Below, in pieces: positions 9,319-18,049 of a stretch of DNA of 64,000 bases. A program made the translations under genes and the position numbers. The stretch covers positions 1 through 64,000 of the forward strand of contig JAHJWO010000019.1 in NCBI GenBank assembly GCA_018828145.1, in the 5' to 3' direction. The DNA comes from Alphaproteobacteria bacterium (GTDB taxonomy: Bacteria > Pseudomonadota > Alphaproteobacteria > Rhizobiales > Devosiaceae). A model generated the notes under the pieces. The model made no database searches. It was given only the letters and a program-made list of their open reading frames with translations, and was not told the origin of the DNA. Numbering within the stretch: the first letter of the stretch is position 1; the number at the start of each line of letters is the position of its first letter.

Positions 9319-9465
9319 TAGCACGAGCGGTTTTGACCTGTCTCCCCAGGGGCAGGCGAGAAATTCAGAGCCGGTAAAACGGCCTCTGATCAAGGCGCGG
9401 CTGCTTCGCCAGCGGACGCAATGCCTGAGGAATGGCGTCGGGATTTATCCCAAGGGAGGAAAAAC

Positions 9466-10743
9466 ATGAAGAATCTTTTCAAGATCGCAATGCTGTCGAC
9501 GGCACTATTGTCAGTCGGTGCCGCTCAGGCCCAGGAGAATGTCGTCTGGTGGGACTTCCTCGGCGGTGGCGACGGCGTGCGCATGAAAGCGCTGATCGAG
9601 CAGTTCAATACCGAGCATGCGGGCGAAATCACCATCGAGGCAACGACGCTGGAATGGGGTACCCCGTTTTATACCAAGGTGCAGACCTCGGCCGCCATCG
9701 GCGAAGGCCCTGACGTGATGACATACCACCTGTCGCGAGTGCCGCTTGGGGTGGACTCTGGCGCGCTGGCTCCCATCGACCCAGCCGACCTTGCAACCGT
9801 TGGGCTGGGACCTGAAAGCTTCGCAGCCGCGAACTGGGAAGCCGGTCAGAACGAGGGTGTGCAATATGCCGTCCCCTTCGACATCCATTCGATCGTTCTC
9901 TATTACAACAAGGACAAGCTCGCCGAAGCAGGGCTTCTTGGTGAAGACGGCAAGCCGACTGGACTTGATGGCGTCGAGAACTTCACGGCCGCACTCGAGA
10001 AGCTGAAGCCTAATTCCGAATATGCCCTCTCGCTGCAGACCTCGGGCGACGGTACGCCATGGCGTGTCTTCTACTCCCTGTTCGGTCAGCAGGATGGCGT
10101 CTTCCTCGCCGAAGACGGCACCTTCCTCCCCGACGATAGCATTCCCAAGGCTGTTGCCGCACTTGAGACCATGGCAAGCTGGGTCGAGGGTGGCTATGCA
10201 CCTGCCCTGACCGAATATGAAGGCTCGGTAGCACTGTTTACTTCAGGCCAGGCTGCTTTGCACATGAACGGCGTCTGGGAAGTCCCGACCATGACCGATC
10301 TGGCCGCCAAGGGTGAACTGGGCTTTGAGTGGGGTGCTATCGCTATCCCCACATTCTATGACCACCCAGCAACCTGGGCCGACTCGCATGGCTTTGCCAT
10401 CCCCAACAACGTTGGCAAGGAAATGACCCCTGAAAAGAAGGCCGCGGTGCTCGAAGTCATCTCCTGGATGAACGAGAACTCCCTGGCATGGGCCGATGCC
10501 GGCCATATCCCGGCCTATTCGCCAACCCGCGACAGCGAAGAGTTCAAGACCATGGAGCCGAACGCGACCTATTCCGTGCTCGCCGACACGGCTGTGTTCG
10601 ATCCCAAGTCGACACTGGCCGGTGTCGCATCGCCCGTCTATGACGCCGTGGCCAACTACATCAGCCCGGCCATGAACGGGGAAATCGACCCGCAAGAGGC
10701 CATCGACGAGATGAAGGCCGACCTGCAGGACCAGGCCGACTAA
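9466..10743 (+). CDS. Sugar ABC transporter extracellular binding protein
   Basis: An N-terminal Sec signal peptide (MKNLFKIAMLSTALLS, cleavage after AAQAQ) precedes a 400-residue family-1-type solute-binding protein. Landmarks are VVWWDFLGGGDG, EGPDVMTYH (the usual GxxPDV-like motif) and YYNKD near residue 145. It is the periplasmic receptor of the transporter. The ATG at 9466 has a near-perfect GGGAGGA five bases upstream. Neighbouring glycosidases suggest an arabinose- or galactose-containing oligosaccharide ligand (inference). Confidence 0.94.
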   Translation: MKNLFKIAMLSTALLSVGAAQAQENVVWWDFLGGGDGVRMKALIEQFNTEHAGEITIEATTLEWGTPFYTKVQTSAAIGEGPDVMTYHLSRVPLGVDSGALAPIDPADLATVGLGPESFAAANWEAGQNEGVQYAVPFDIHSIVLYYNKDKLAEAGLLGEDGKPTGLDGVENFTAALEKLKPNSEYALSLQTSGDGTPWRVFYSLFGQQDGVFLAEDGTFLPDDSIPKAVAALETMASWVEGGYAPALTEYEGSVALFTSGQAALHMNGVWEVPTMTDLAAKGELGFEWGAIAIPTFYDHPATWADSHGFAIPNNVGKEMTPEKKAAVLEVISWMNENSLAWADAGHIPAYSPTRDSEEFKTMEPNATYSVLADTAVFDPKSTLAGVASPVYDAVANYISPAMNGEIDPQEAIDEMKADLQDQAD

Positions 10744-10757
10744 GACGCCGAACAACA

Positions 10758-10782
10758 GGTCCGGCGGCTTGGCCGCCGGACC
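10758..10782 (+). promoter_or_regulatory. Intercistronic hairpin after the binding-protein gene
   Basis: GGTCCGGCGGC pairs perfectly with GCCGCCGGACC across a TTG loop, 14 bp after the stop codon and 21 bp before the next start. No T-run follows, so it is not a normal terminator. Such stems after binding-protein cistrons often stabilise the upstream mRNA, giving more binding protein than permease. Confidence 0.7.
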
Positions 10783-10803
10783 CCAATCAAGGCCGGAGCA
10801 CTC

Positions 10804-11682
10804 ATGATCAGGAACCAACGCAGCGAAGTAGTGGTCGCCTATCTGCTGATTCTTCCCTTTGCGCTCACCTATGGCGTGCTGTTCCTCTGGCCAACCGTGC
10901 AGATGGTCTATCTTAGCTTCACCGATGCGCCCCTGATCGGCGCCGGAACCTGGATTGGCCTCGAAAATTACGTTGAGATGTTTGATGACCGCCGGTTCTG
11001 GACCTCGGTCAAAAATACCGCCTATTTCGTCGCGTTGACCGTGATCCCCAACACTCTGATTGGCTTAGGGATCGCCATGATGGTGTCGCGCCTCAAAGGC
11101 TGGCAGCAGAGCGTCATCCTGGCGATGTTCTTCCTGCCCTATATTCTGCCCGTCTCGGTGGTCTATCGGATCTGGGCTTGGATGTTCAACCTGCAGTTCG
11201 GCATCATGCAGTATCCCCTGACCTGGATCTTCGGCGAAAAGACGCCGGTCTTCCGGACGCAGTGGATGTTCATGCCAGCCGTGGCCTTCGTCACGATCTG
11301 GTGGACCTGCGGCTTCAACATCCTGCTGTTCCTGTCAGGCCTGCGCTCGATTTCTACCGATATCTATGAAGCGGCGGCCCTGGATAATGCCAATCGCTGG
11401 ACCATCTTCCGGCGCATCACCTGGCCGCTCATCTGGCCGGTCACCGCCCTTGTGCTGACCATCCAGCTGATCCTGCAACTCAAGATTTTCGACCAGGTTT
11501 ACCTCTTCGTGCAGGGCGGCCGGCCGGATCCATCCATGGTGCTTGTGCAGTACATCTACAGCCAGGCCTTCCAGAAGAACGAAGGCGGCTATGCGGCCGC
11601 GATCTCGGTGGCGCTGTTTGTCATCGTGATCGTCTTCTCCGTCCTGCAGTTCCAGTTCCTTCGCGCCCGAGGTGAAAAATGA
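10804..11682 (+). CDS. Sugar ABC transporter permease (MalF/UgpA type)
   Basis: A 292-aa inner-membrane protein with about six membrane segments (first: VAYLLILPFALTYGVLFLW). The cytoplasmic EAA loop reads YEAAALDNANRWTIFRRI, the contact site for the ATPase. The start ATG follows GGAG. Its last four bases (ATGA) overlap the start of the second permease, so the two are translationally coupled. Confidence 0.95.
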   Translation: MIRNQRSEVVVAYLLILPFALTYGVLFLWPTVQMVYLSFTDAPLIGAGTWIGLENYVEMFDDRRFWTSVKNTAYFVALTVIPNTLIGLGIAMMVSRLKGWQQSVILAMFFLPYILPVSVVYRIWAWMFNLQFGIMQYPLTWIFGEKTPVFRTQWMFMPAVAFVTIWWTCGFNILLFLSGLRSISTDIYEAAALDNANRWTIFRRITWPLIWPVTALVLTIQLILQLKIFDQVYLFVQGGRPDPSMVLVQYIYSQAFQKNEGGYAAAISVALFVIVIVFSVLQFQFLRARGEK

Positions 11683-12572
11683 GCGCCGTCGAAAGCCAGA
11701 GCGCCGATGCGAGGGCAGCGACGTCGTCTGCCCGGTCGCGCACCATCAAGTCGATCGATATCGGCGGCCTGATCCTGACCCTGATAACGGTCATCTTTGC
11801 TGTGCTCTGGGCCTTTCCGATCTATTGGGGGATGGTGACGTCGCTCAAGCCCGAATCCCAAGTCATTTCCGACACTGTGGAGTTCCTGCCGCGCACCTGG
11901 TCGTTCGAGGCCTATTGGCATGTCATGGTCAACACCATGATCGGGCGCTGGTATGTGAACTCGCTGGTGACCTCGCTGGGCGTGACCGCCATCACACTGG
12001 TGACCAGCGCCCTGACCGCCTACGCCCTGTCGCAGTTGCGCTTCCCCGGCCGCACCGTGCTGTGGTTCCTGATCCTTGCCAGTTTCATGGTTCCGCTCAC
12101 GGCGCTGATCGTCAACCATTTCATCCTGATGGCGCAGCTGTCGCTGATCAACACCTGGATGGGCGTCATCCTGCCCCAGCTCATCCATCCCGTGGTGATC
12201 ATCGTCTACAAGAATTTCTTTGACTCGGTGCCCAAGGAATATCGTGAAGCGGCAAAGATGGACTCGGCCAGCGAATGGCGCATCTTCAGCCGCATCTACC
12301 TGCCGATGAACTGGGGCGTCACCACAGCTCTCTCGATCGTCATCTTTATTGGTGCCTGGAACAACTTCCTGTGGCCATTCCTGGCGGTTTCGCGGCCAGA
12401 GATGATGAACGTCGCCGTTGGTATCACCCAGGTCAACGACGCCTTCGGCGTCCAGTATGCGCGCGAGCTGGCCGGCGCCATGATGGCGGCGATGCTGGTC
12501 GCGGTGCTCTACCTGATCTTCCAGCGCCGCGTGACTCAGGCGATCATGCTTTCCGCAGGTGTCAAAGGGTGA
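11679..12572 (+). CDS. Sugar ABC transporter permease (MalG/UgpE type)
   Basis: A 297-aa inner-membrane partner permease. After a short hydrophilic N-terminus it has about six membrane segments and the EAA loop YREAAKMDSASEWRIFSRI. The start overlaps the stop of the first permease by ATGA. It is the last gene of the transport operon. Downstream, around 12573-12620, a loose GC-rich stretch ends in CCTTTTTG and may act as the terminator, but the stem is weak. Confidence 0.95.
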   Translation: MSAVESQSADARAATSSARSRTIKSIDIGGLILTLITVIFAVLWAFPIYWGMVTSLKPESQVISDTVEFLPRTWSFEAYWHVMVNTMIGRWYVNSLVTSLGVTAITLVTSALTAYALSQLRFPGRTVLWFLILASFMVPLTALIVNHFILMAQLSLINTWMGVILPQLIHPVVIIVYKNFFDSVPKEYREAAKMDSASEWRIFSRIYLPMNWGVTTALSIVIFIGAWNNFLWPFLAVSRPEMMNVAVGITQVNDAFGVQYARELAGAMMAAMLVAVLYLIFQRRVTQAIMLSAGVKG

Positions 12573-12992
12573 CGCCGGTCGGCGCCCAGGAGACTGAGCC
12601 AGAGCGGCCTTTTTGCTTTACATTGGGATTCTCGTATTAGCTGAACATGACTATGACACCCCACCATGCTGACCAGACTAGAGGTCAGCATGGTATAGCT
12701 GGGTGGAACGTCAGATCTCACCAACACGCCGGCGCCTATACATGACGCTGGAATCCGTCGCCCCATTGAGCGATGATCCTCTCATCAGCCTGCCAGCCGT
12801 GGCCCGCTGATCAGCCCGGCCCATGCCGGCAAAGCCTCGGGGCCCAGCCTCCGCTACACCACGCTACGGGACACGATCAAGCCAGCTTGACTCAATTCGT
12901 CATTGGGCTCCAGGACGGGTTGCGACCAACGGCTCCTGGCGTTCTGAGTTTGCACCGTTGACGCCCGGCGCACCTTCCGCGATGTTCGGCCC
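12573..12992. other. Intergenic region between sugar operon and mobile module
   Basis: I see no coding frame with convincing start or composition. It holds a possible terminator tail (CCTTTTTG, about 12607-12614) and the stem-loop annotated at 12663-12694. The remainder shows no repeat I could recognise. This is the left border zone of the mobile module, so an attachment site could lie here, but none was identified. Confidence 0.5.
12663..12694. repeat. Perfect 12-bp inverted repeat (stem-loop)
   Basis: ACCATGCTGACC and GGTCAGCATGGT flank an 8-base loop (AGACTAGA). There is no T-run on either side, so it is probably not a rho-independent terminator. Its place at the edge of the mobile module makes a recombination or regulatory site possible. 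Confidence 0.6.
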
Positions 12993-13226
12993 ATGGACCC
13001 CGCAGAAGCTGACGATCGCATCCTTGAGAGCCGGACTATGCTCAAACAGTTCCGGGAAATGATCGAAAGGCACCAGTGGCCCGTCGATAACTTGCCCATC
13101 GTCCAGCAGGAAATTGACCTGCTCGAAGCCATTGCTGAGGAGCACCCGGGCAAGATCAATCAGCTCCTAGGCCTGGTGGCGCAGTGGTCTTCGCTGCAAA
13201 ACAGTCTTAGAACCAAGCTGGACTAG
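12993..13226 (+). CDS. Small hypothetical protein, helical
   Basis: A 77-aa frame with a natural amino-acid mix and predicted helices throughout (MLKQFREMIERHQWPVDNL, then a Leu/Ile-rich second half). I do not recognise the family. No ribosome site stands out at the ATG at 12993; the ATG at 13038 is an alternative with GAG about nine bases upstream. Composition and position beside another small orphan gene suggest accessory cargo of the mobile module. It could be a chance frame. Confidence 0.4.
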   Translation: MDPAEADDRILESRTMLKQFREMIERHQWPVDNLPIVQQEIDLLEAIAEEHPGKINQLLGLVAQWSSLQNSLRTKLD

Positions 13227-13588
13227 ACGCGCACACTGCCGCAGCCGTGTTCCCAGCCTTGGCAATGCACCCGCTTCAAGCGATCCGGCAGCGCCAGTGG
13301 CCTATATTGGTCTTATCCCTCGCCGCAGTCAGTGGTCAGCGCCCGCCGCGGGCTGGAGTTGCTGCATGCTCACCATCGGTGACGATGGTTCAAGAGAAAA
13401 GCTGCCAACCTCCTTGCGGTCAACCGCGAACGGCGCCGCCTCCCGTTCCGGCCTCCTCAGCGTGGTCGGCAGTGCTGTTCACCGTAGCGCCGAACGCTGC
13501 GACCCTGGATTGGCAAATTGCCGGACTTCATTGCGCCAGTCTGGGCGCCGATGGCTGCGGACGGACCGGTGGTAGGATAGCCTCGCGA
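13227..13588. other. Intergenic region, no supported gene
   Basis: Overlapping frames on both strands lack a ribosome site and have shadow-like composition rich in Arg, Pro, Ser and Cys. No repeats or terminator were recognised. Confidence 0.4.
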
Positions 13589-13843
13589 CTACGATTCAGA
13601 GGCCTCGGCTTCCGGAACCACGGGGGCTTGCCCGATGAGGAAATCGCGCAGGCGGGCTTCCAAGAGCTGCGAGGCCTGCCTGATCTCGTCGGCATATTGG
13701 GTCAATTCCTCAAACCATTCCCCGTGATCCTCGCCCCTATTCGCGAGTTCGATCAGCTGTTCGATCAGGCAAGCGTCCGCCGAATAGATGGCGCCCAAGA
13801 TCCAGTTCAGTTCGGCTACGGGGATTTTCACACCAGGGACCAT
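13589..13843 (-). CDS. Small hypothetical protein, acidic and helical
   Basis: An 84-aa protein starting MVPGVKIPVAELNWI. The ATG at 13843 has AAAAGGA eight bases upstream, much better than the upstream in-frame ATGs (13891, 13927). It is acidic with long amphipathic helices (ELANRGEDHGEWFEELTQYA) and ends in an acidic tail. No family recognised. It is convergent with the 12993 gene; both may be cargo of the mobile module. Confidence 0.5.
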   Translation of the reverse strand: MVPGVKIPVAELNWILGAIYSADACLIEQLIELANRGEDHGEWFEELTQYADEIRQASQLLEARLRDFLIGQAPVVPEAEASES

Positions 13844-14566
13844 TTTTCGAATCCTTTTCGTCAAGGTCCCAGGATGGTCATGAATCCCCATGCCATATGC
13901 AAGGGGCTGCAATGGGTCCCCGTTCACCGGCCCTGGTCAATCGTGGCGACCAGCGCCTGGCGGGATTGAACGGCATTGCCGCTTGCCCGACCCAAGATCG
14001 AGCCCGGCACAGCCAGGTCGATGGGCCGGATGGTGCCGGGTCAGACACTGTGGACGATCGCGCAGGCCGCGGTCTGCCCCAGCCCGGGATCGCCTGGCGC
14101 TCACGGCGCTGTGCCGTCCGCTTTGCCGATCCCGGGCAAGCGGTGTTCTGTCCCACCGGACCGCACGATCTCAACCCTGGCTTCCCGTACGGGTTGATAG
14201 TCGTGCGGGCGTTTCTCCCTTGACGCCCCAATGGGGCTCGTCACCAATGGCGGAAGGCAACGCCGCCATCGGCAGTGGGCCCGAAGAGGGGCCAGGCGAT
14301 CCGGCGTGGGGCGCTGATGGGGCGGTCCCGCTCGGGGATGGGCCTTGCGACCAACAGGATCCCATGCCCCGTCGGGGCAGCGTTATCGATCATTTGCCGC
14401 AAATGCTGGCCCGTGCCAGCCGTCAATCCGCGCGGCCCGCGGTCAAAGTCGGCCGGACAGCGATCCGCTCGGGATTGCGCGCAGAGCCCGAGGGCCCATG
14501 CCCTTCGGGCCGCGGCTCGCTCCTCATGGAGCCGGGCGGGGCCCTGCCCCGCCCACCCGAGTCCGA
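13844..14566. other. Intergenic region holding the left copy of the inverted hairpin repeat
   Basis: More than 700 bp without a supported gene. The GC-rich frames here look like shadows. The stretch 14367-14470 is the left copy of the sequence found inverted near 22.5 kb. A 20-base segment near 13971 (GGGATTGAACGGCATTGC and flank) recurs with one or two changes near 40370. Confidence 0.5.
14367..14425 (-). repeat. Left copy of imperfect inverted repeat with hairpin
   Basis: Read on the minus strand, a core containing CAGCATTTGCGGCAAATG and then ATCGATAA is followed by a GCCCC-GAC-GGGGC hairpin. The right copy (22513-22575, plus strand) has the same order: a matching core with ATCGATAA, then a GCCCC/GGGGC hairpin. 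Weaker similarity continues about 60 bp upstream of each core. Both copies point outward, so the pair brackets the relaxase-to-GIY-YIG block. Possible roles are element ends, an oriT-like site or a duplicated regulatory region. Confidence 0.6.
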
Positions 14567-15313
14567 TCATTCGGCCGTATCGTTGCCAGGCGCCTTACCC
14601 TTGGTCTTGGGGGCCGTCATGATGGCGGCAGCGAAGCCACGCGGCGCAGGGGGAGCAGACGTATCCGAGGCGGCATCATCATCCGCATCATTGCTGTCCT
14701 CCCCCAGGAGAATGGCGCGCGCGCCGTCCATTTCCTTCCCGTCCTTGAGCAGGACGATGTAGGGATCGTCTCCCTTTTTCGGCCGTCCCACCTGAACGCG
14801 CAAACCCGCCCGCGTGCCCGCAAGGACCCTGAGGACTTCGTGAAGGTCCGCCTTCCCCTCGAAAATGGCATAGCGCGGATTGAACTTGAAGCCGAGTGCA
14901 ACGAGCTCGGCAGCAGCGGCATCCTCAAGCCCCACGTCCTGAATCACCAGGCTGTAGGTGCCGGCCCGATCGAGCGGATTGAGCTTGAGCCGCAGCGCTT
15001 CGCCCGCCGCGATCCAGGCCTTGACGCGCTCGGGATCCGACTCTGCCATCTCCTGGGTGAACATGAGCCGGCCGATCAATTCGTCATTGTCGGCCTTGCT
15101 CAACCCCACAAGGTTGACCACCTTGATCAGCTCCGCGCCCTTCCGAGTGAAACGGGTATTGTGGGTGCGCACGGCTGCGATATTCTTGGCCTCCATGGCC
15201 TTCTGAATGTCGATCGTCGCCTCGCCGACGGGAAGCCTGGTCCCCGTCACATTGATCTTCTTGACCGCCCTGCTCCGGTTGTCCGGGTTGGCCTGCTTGT
15301 CCTGCTCACTCAC
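14567..15313 (-). CDS. Hypothetical protein of the mobile module
   Basis: A 248-aa soluble protein read from a GTG at 15313 with GGGGTAG upstream. The frame stays open to 15436, but that N-terminal part is Arg/Cys rich and unlike coding sequence. The body is mixed alpha/beta (KKINVTGTRLPVGEATIDI, then FNPRYAIFEGKADLHEVL) with a low-complexity acidic patch (EDSNDADDDAASD) and a Pro/Ala/Lys tail. No catalytic motif was recognised. It is divergent from the relaxase 122 bp away, suggesting a shared control region and an accessory transfer or maintenance role (inference). Confidence 0.65.
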   Translation of the reverse strand: MSEQDKQANPDNRSRAVKKINVTGTRLPVGEATIDIQKAMEAKNIAAVRTHNTRFTRKGAELIKVVNLVGLSKADNDELIGRLMFTQEMAESDPERVKAWIAAGEALRLKLNPLDRAGTYSLVIQDVGLEDAAAAELVALGFKFNPRYAIFEGKADLHEVLRVLAGTRAGLRVQVGRPKKGDDPYIVLLKDGKEMDGARAILLGEDSNDADDDAASDTSAPPAPRGFAAAIMTAPKTKGKAPGNDTAE

Positions 15314-15435
15314 TCTACTACCCCGTATGTTGATCGCCGCGAATCGGCATGCAATGAGTCTCGCCCGAATCAAAACGTCCGGCAACACCCCGTAAACCGA
15401 CGCACTCCGCAAGCACCAACATCGAGTTTTCAACA

Positions 15436-17799
15436 ATGCCGATCGGCTTTGCCCGCTGCGTCTTCATCCAACGGTCCAAAGGGCATTCGGCCCTGGGGGC
15501 GGCGGCCTATATTGGCCGCCAGCGGTTGAGCGCCCCCTATCCAAATTTCGACTATAGCGACCGGAAAGATCTCCTCTTTCCCATGCGGACCATGTTGCCG
15601 GCGAATACCCCAGACCGGCATCAGGACGCCTTCCTCCTTTGGCAGGAGGTCGAACTGGCCAGCAAACGCAAGGATAGCAGCCTGGGGCTGCATCTGATGC
15701 TTGCCCTGCCCGCTCCAGGGGAAATGCCGGCCGCGCTCTGCCTGCCCCTGCTGGAGGAGTTCATCGGCGCGCTCATCCTCCCGCATGGACTGGCCACCAG
15801 TTTTGCCATTCATGATCCCCACAAGAAGGTCGAGGACGGGGCGATGCTGTGGCTGGAAAGGCTCGACCAGCGCCCCAGCGCCCCCGGCGGCCCGGCATTG
15901 TCCGCCCGCAACCGTCATGCGCACCTGCTTATTTCGCCACGCCGCATCGGGCCTCAGGGCGTCGAGGCGCGCCGCTACATGGCCCTTGATCCGGCCCAGG
16001 GCAGTGTCGATTCCGAGATCCGAGGCATTGCCCATAACGGCGTCGACTGGCCCGAGCTGTGGCGGCGTCATCAGAACGAATTCTTCGCTCGTCATGGCCT
16101 TGACCTGCGGGTTCGTCCCTGGGCCGCCTACACAGATTATCATCGTGGCAAGGCCGGCGCTGCCGCAGACCGCAAGAACCGGTTGGATAAGGATGAGGCT
16201 GGCCCAATGGTGGGCGACCCTCGGGTGGAGCGCGCAAACCGCGCAACCGTTGCCGATCCCGTAAAACTGCTGACGCTGGTTGGCGGGCGTCCATTTGTGG
16301 CGCAGGACCTGCGGGTGCTCGTGGAACGCTATGCGGGCCTGGGGCACCCCTATGATGAAACCGCGGCCGATGCCGCGCTGGCACTGCCGGAAATCGTCCG
16401 GCTCGGTGACCAGCACAGCAAAATCGGGTCACCGTGGCTGGCCACCCATACCCTGGCTCGCGCCGAGCAGCGCTGCATCGTTTTGGCTGCCGCCCTGATG
16501 GACCAGCCGGAAATGCCCAGCACGGATCTTTTTGGCGCGGCCGAGCAGATGCATTCGGCCAGGCTCGGCAAGCTCACGGTAACCGAGGCAGAAAGCGGGC
16601 AAGGGCAACGGTCTCTGGTAACCCCTCACGCGGCGATATCGGCATCGATGCTCGCATGCGTCGCTCATGGCTGGGGCGGGCTGGAAGGGGTGAAGAACAG
16701 CATCTCGCCCTATCGCCTCAAAGATCGCCTGCGTCCATCAACCATTCTCTTCCTCGATCACGCGGATGCCCTAGCGGCGGACGAGCTGGCCATGGTGCTG
16801 CTGGCGACACTGGAGACCGAGGGAGCACATTTGATCCTGACCCGCAGGCCGCATGGCCCGCTTAACCCGCGCAATCCGCTACTCGATATTATTGCGGAAA
16901 TGATCGGTCTGGAGGCCGCCTCGCCCAAGCCAGTGGAGGATACCGTCCAGGCCATGTTCAGCGCCGGCGCCTACGGCCAGGCCGTCGAAGCCCTGAGCGC
17001 AGCAGGCAAAGTGATCTTTGTGAGGCGCGACAACCTTCTTGCGGCTGCAGCGGAACGGATCGAGCAGGAGCGGCAAGCCGGCAACTCCTGCTCCATCGTG
17101 TGCGGGGACCATGAGGTGGCAGCTCTCATGCGGATGAACAAACTACCCGCCAATCGCGGAAAATTGCAGGAGACAGAGACCGTCATCGTGGTCCACAGCC
17201 ATCCCAGTTTCGACCGGCTCACCAACCTGCCGCTCCTCGCCACGTTGCGGGACCCGATTATACTGGCGGACAACGACTATTGCCCGGAGCTGATAACCCT
17301 CGCTGCCCAGACCACGATTGCCATGGGGGCTCCTTGTGCGACAGTGTTTCCTGCTGCCAAGAAATTTGACAACCAGGCGCATGTCCAGAGGCAGCCGGAG
17401 GCAAGACGTCTGCCTCTGCGATGGGCTGTGAACTTAAGCGGCGAGTTCGGTTCGACGCCGGAGCACATTACGACCAGCCTGCGCGATACCCTCGACAGTC
17501 TTAACGAGGACAAAGGTGCTGCCCGGACAATTTCGATTGGTCCAAAGCTGGCCGTGTTGCTCGATTTCGAAGACGCCGAGGGCGGTGACGCGGCCAGTCA
17601 TTGGGAGAGCATGCCACTGGACCAGCCAGCCGAGGCCCTGGAATACGACCTAGCGGAGCCCGTCGGAGATCCAGACGCGAACGAGCAACAGCACGATCAA
17701 CCGGACGCCGCTGAGAACGCCGAGCCTGAAGAGGTCGATCCGGGTGAAGTGAGGGATCATGGGCCGGGCGACGCCGTAGATATCATGGACTTGAATTGA
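15436..17799 (+). CDS. MobA/TraA-like relaxase with degenerate helicase domain
   Basis: The first 210 residues match the MobA/MobL (MOBQ-like) nickase fold: a conserved Tyr in HSALGAAAYIGRQ (about residue 25) and the metal-binding H-x-H in NRHAHLLIS (His161 and His163), then DLRVRPWAAYTDY. This domain nicks oriT and carries DNA in transfer. Residues of about 330-650 resemble the TraA helicase half: a Walker-B-like line TILFLDHADALAADE (about 437-450) is present, but no GxGKS/T Walker A precedes it. Helicase activity is therefore probably lost. The C-terminus is very acidic. At 787 aa it is shorter than full TraA (often over 1000). A partner coupling protein or mating system is not in the window, so the element would be mobilisable rather than self-transmissible. 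About 250 bp follow it without a gene. Confidence 0.82.
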   Translation: MPIGFARCVFIQRSKGHSALGAAAYIGRQRLSAPYPNFDYSDRKDLLFPMRTMLPANTPDRHQDAFLLWQEVELASKRKDSSLGLHLMLALPAPGEMPAALCLPLLEEFIGALILPHGLATSFAIHDPHKKVEDGAMLWLERLDQRPSAPGGPALSARNRHAHLLISPRRIGPQGVEARRYMALDPAQGSVDSEIRGIAHNGVDWPELWRRHQNEFFARHGLDLRVRPWAAYTDYHRGKAGAAADRKNRLDKDEAGPMVGDPRVERANRATVADPVKLLTLVGGRPFVAQDLRVLVERYAGLGHPYDETAADAALALPEIVRLGDQHSKIGSPWLATHTLARAEQRCIVLAAALMDQPEMPSTDLFGAAEQMHSARLGKLTVTEAESGQGQRSLVTPHAAISASMLACVAHGWGGLEGVKNSISPYRLKDRLRPSTILFLDHADALAADELAMVLLATLETEGAHLILTRRPHGPLNPRNPLLDIIAEMIGLEAASPKPVEDTVQAMFSAGAYGQAVEALSAAGKVIFVRRDNLLAAAAERIEQERQAGNSCSIVCGDHEVAALMRMNKLPANRGKLQETETVIVVHSHPSFDRLTNLPLLATLRDPIILADNDYCPELITLAAQTTIAMGAPCATVFPAAKKFDNQAHVQRQPEARRLPLRWAVNLSGEFGSTPEHITTSLRDTLDSLNEDKGAARTISIGPKLAVLLDFEDAEGGDAASHWESMPLDQPAEALEYDLAEPVGDPDANEQQHDQPDAAENAEPEEVDPGEVRDHGPGDAVDIMDLN

Positions 17800-18049
17800 G
17801 GCGAGGCGCCCATATCGTCCGAAAGGCTCCGCAGCAACTGGCGTCGTCATCCAATCGCAACCGAGAAACTGCCCCTCCTTTCCTTCGGATTGTTTGGACG
17901 TCAATCACAACACATATTGCGCAGGCGGGCGGCGTCACATGAAGAAGGTCTGGCCGACCTATCCAACGCAAGGGCGGCTCGATGTCTCAAATAGGCGAAC
18001 GACCATTTGACCTCTGCCTTCGGAGAGCTTGTGGCTAAGGACCCAACTT

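Noticed and set aside
12663-12694. Rho-independent terminator at the 12-bp inverted repeat
   Set aside because: No T-run on either strand follows the stem, so it is listed only as a repeat.
13247-13969. A 240-codon plus-strand frame opposite the small acidic gene
   Set aside because: Unnatural composition and no start signal; the minus-strand 84-aa gene has a good ribosome site.
14345-15529. A 394-codon plus-strand frame opposite the hypothetical module gene
   Set aside because: No ribosome site and shadow-like composition; it crosses the divergent promoter into the relaxase start.
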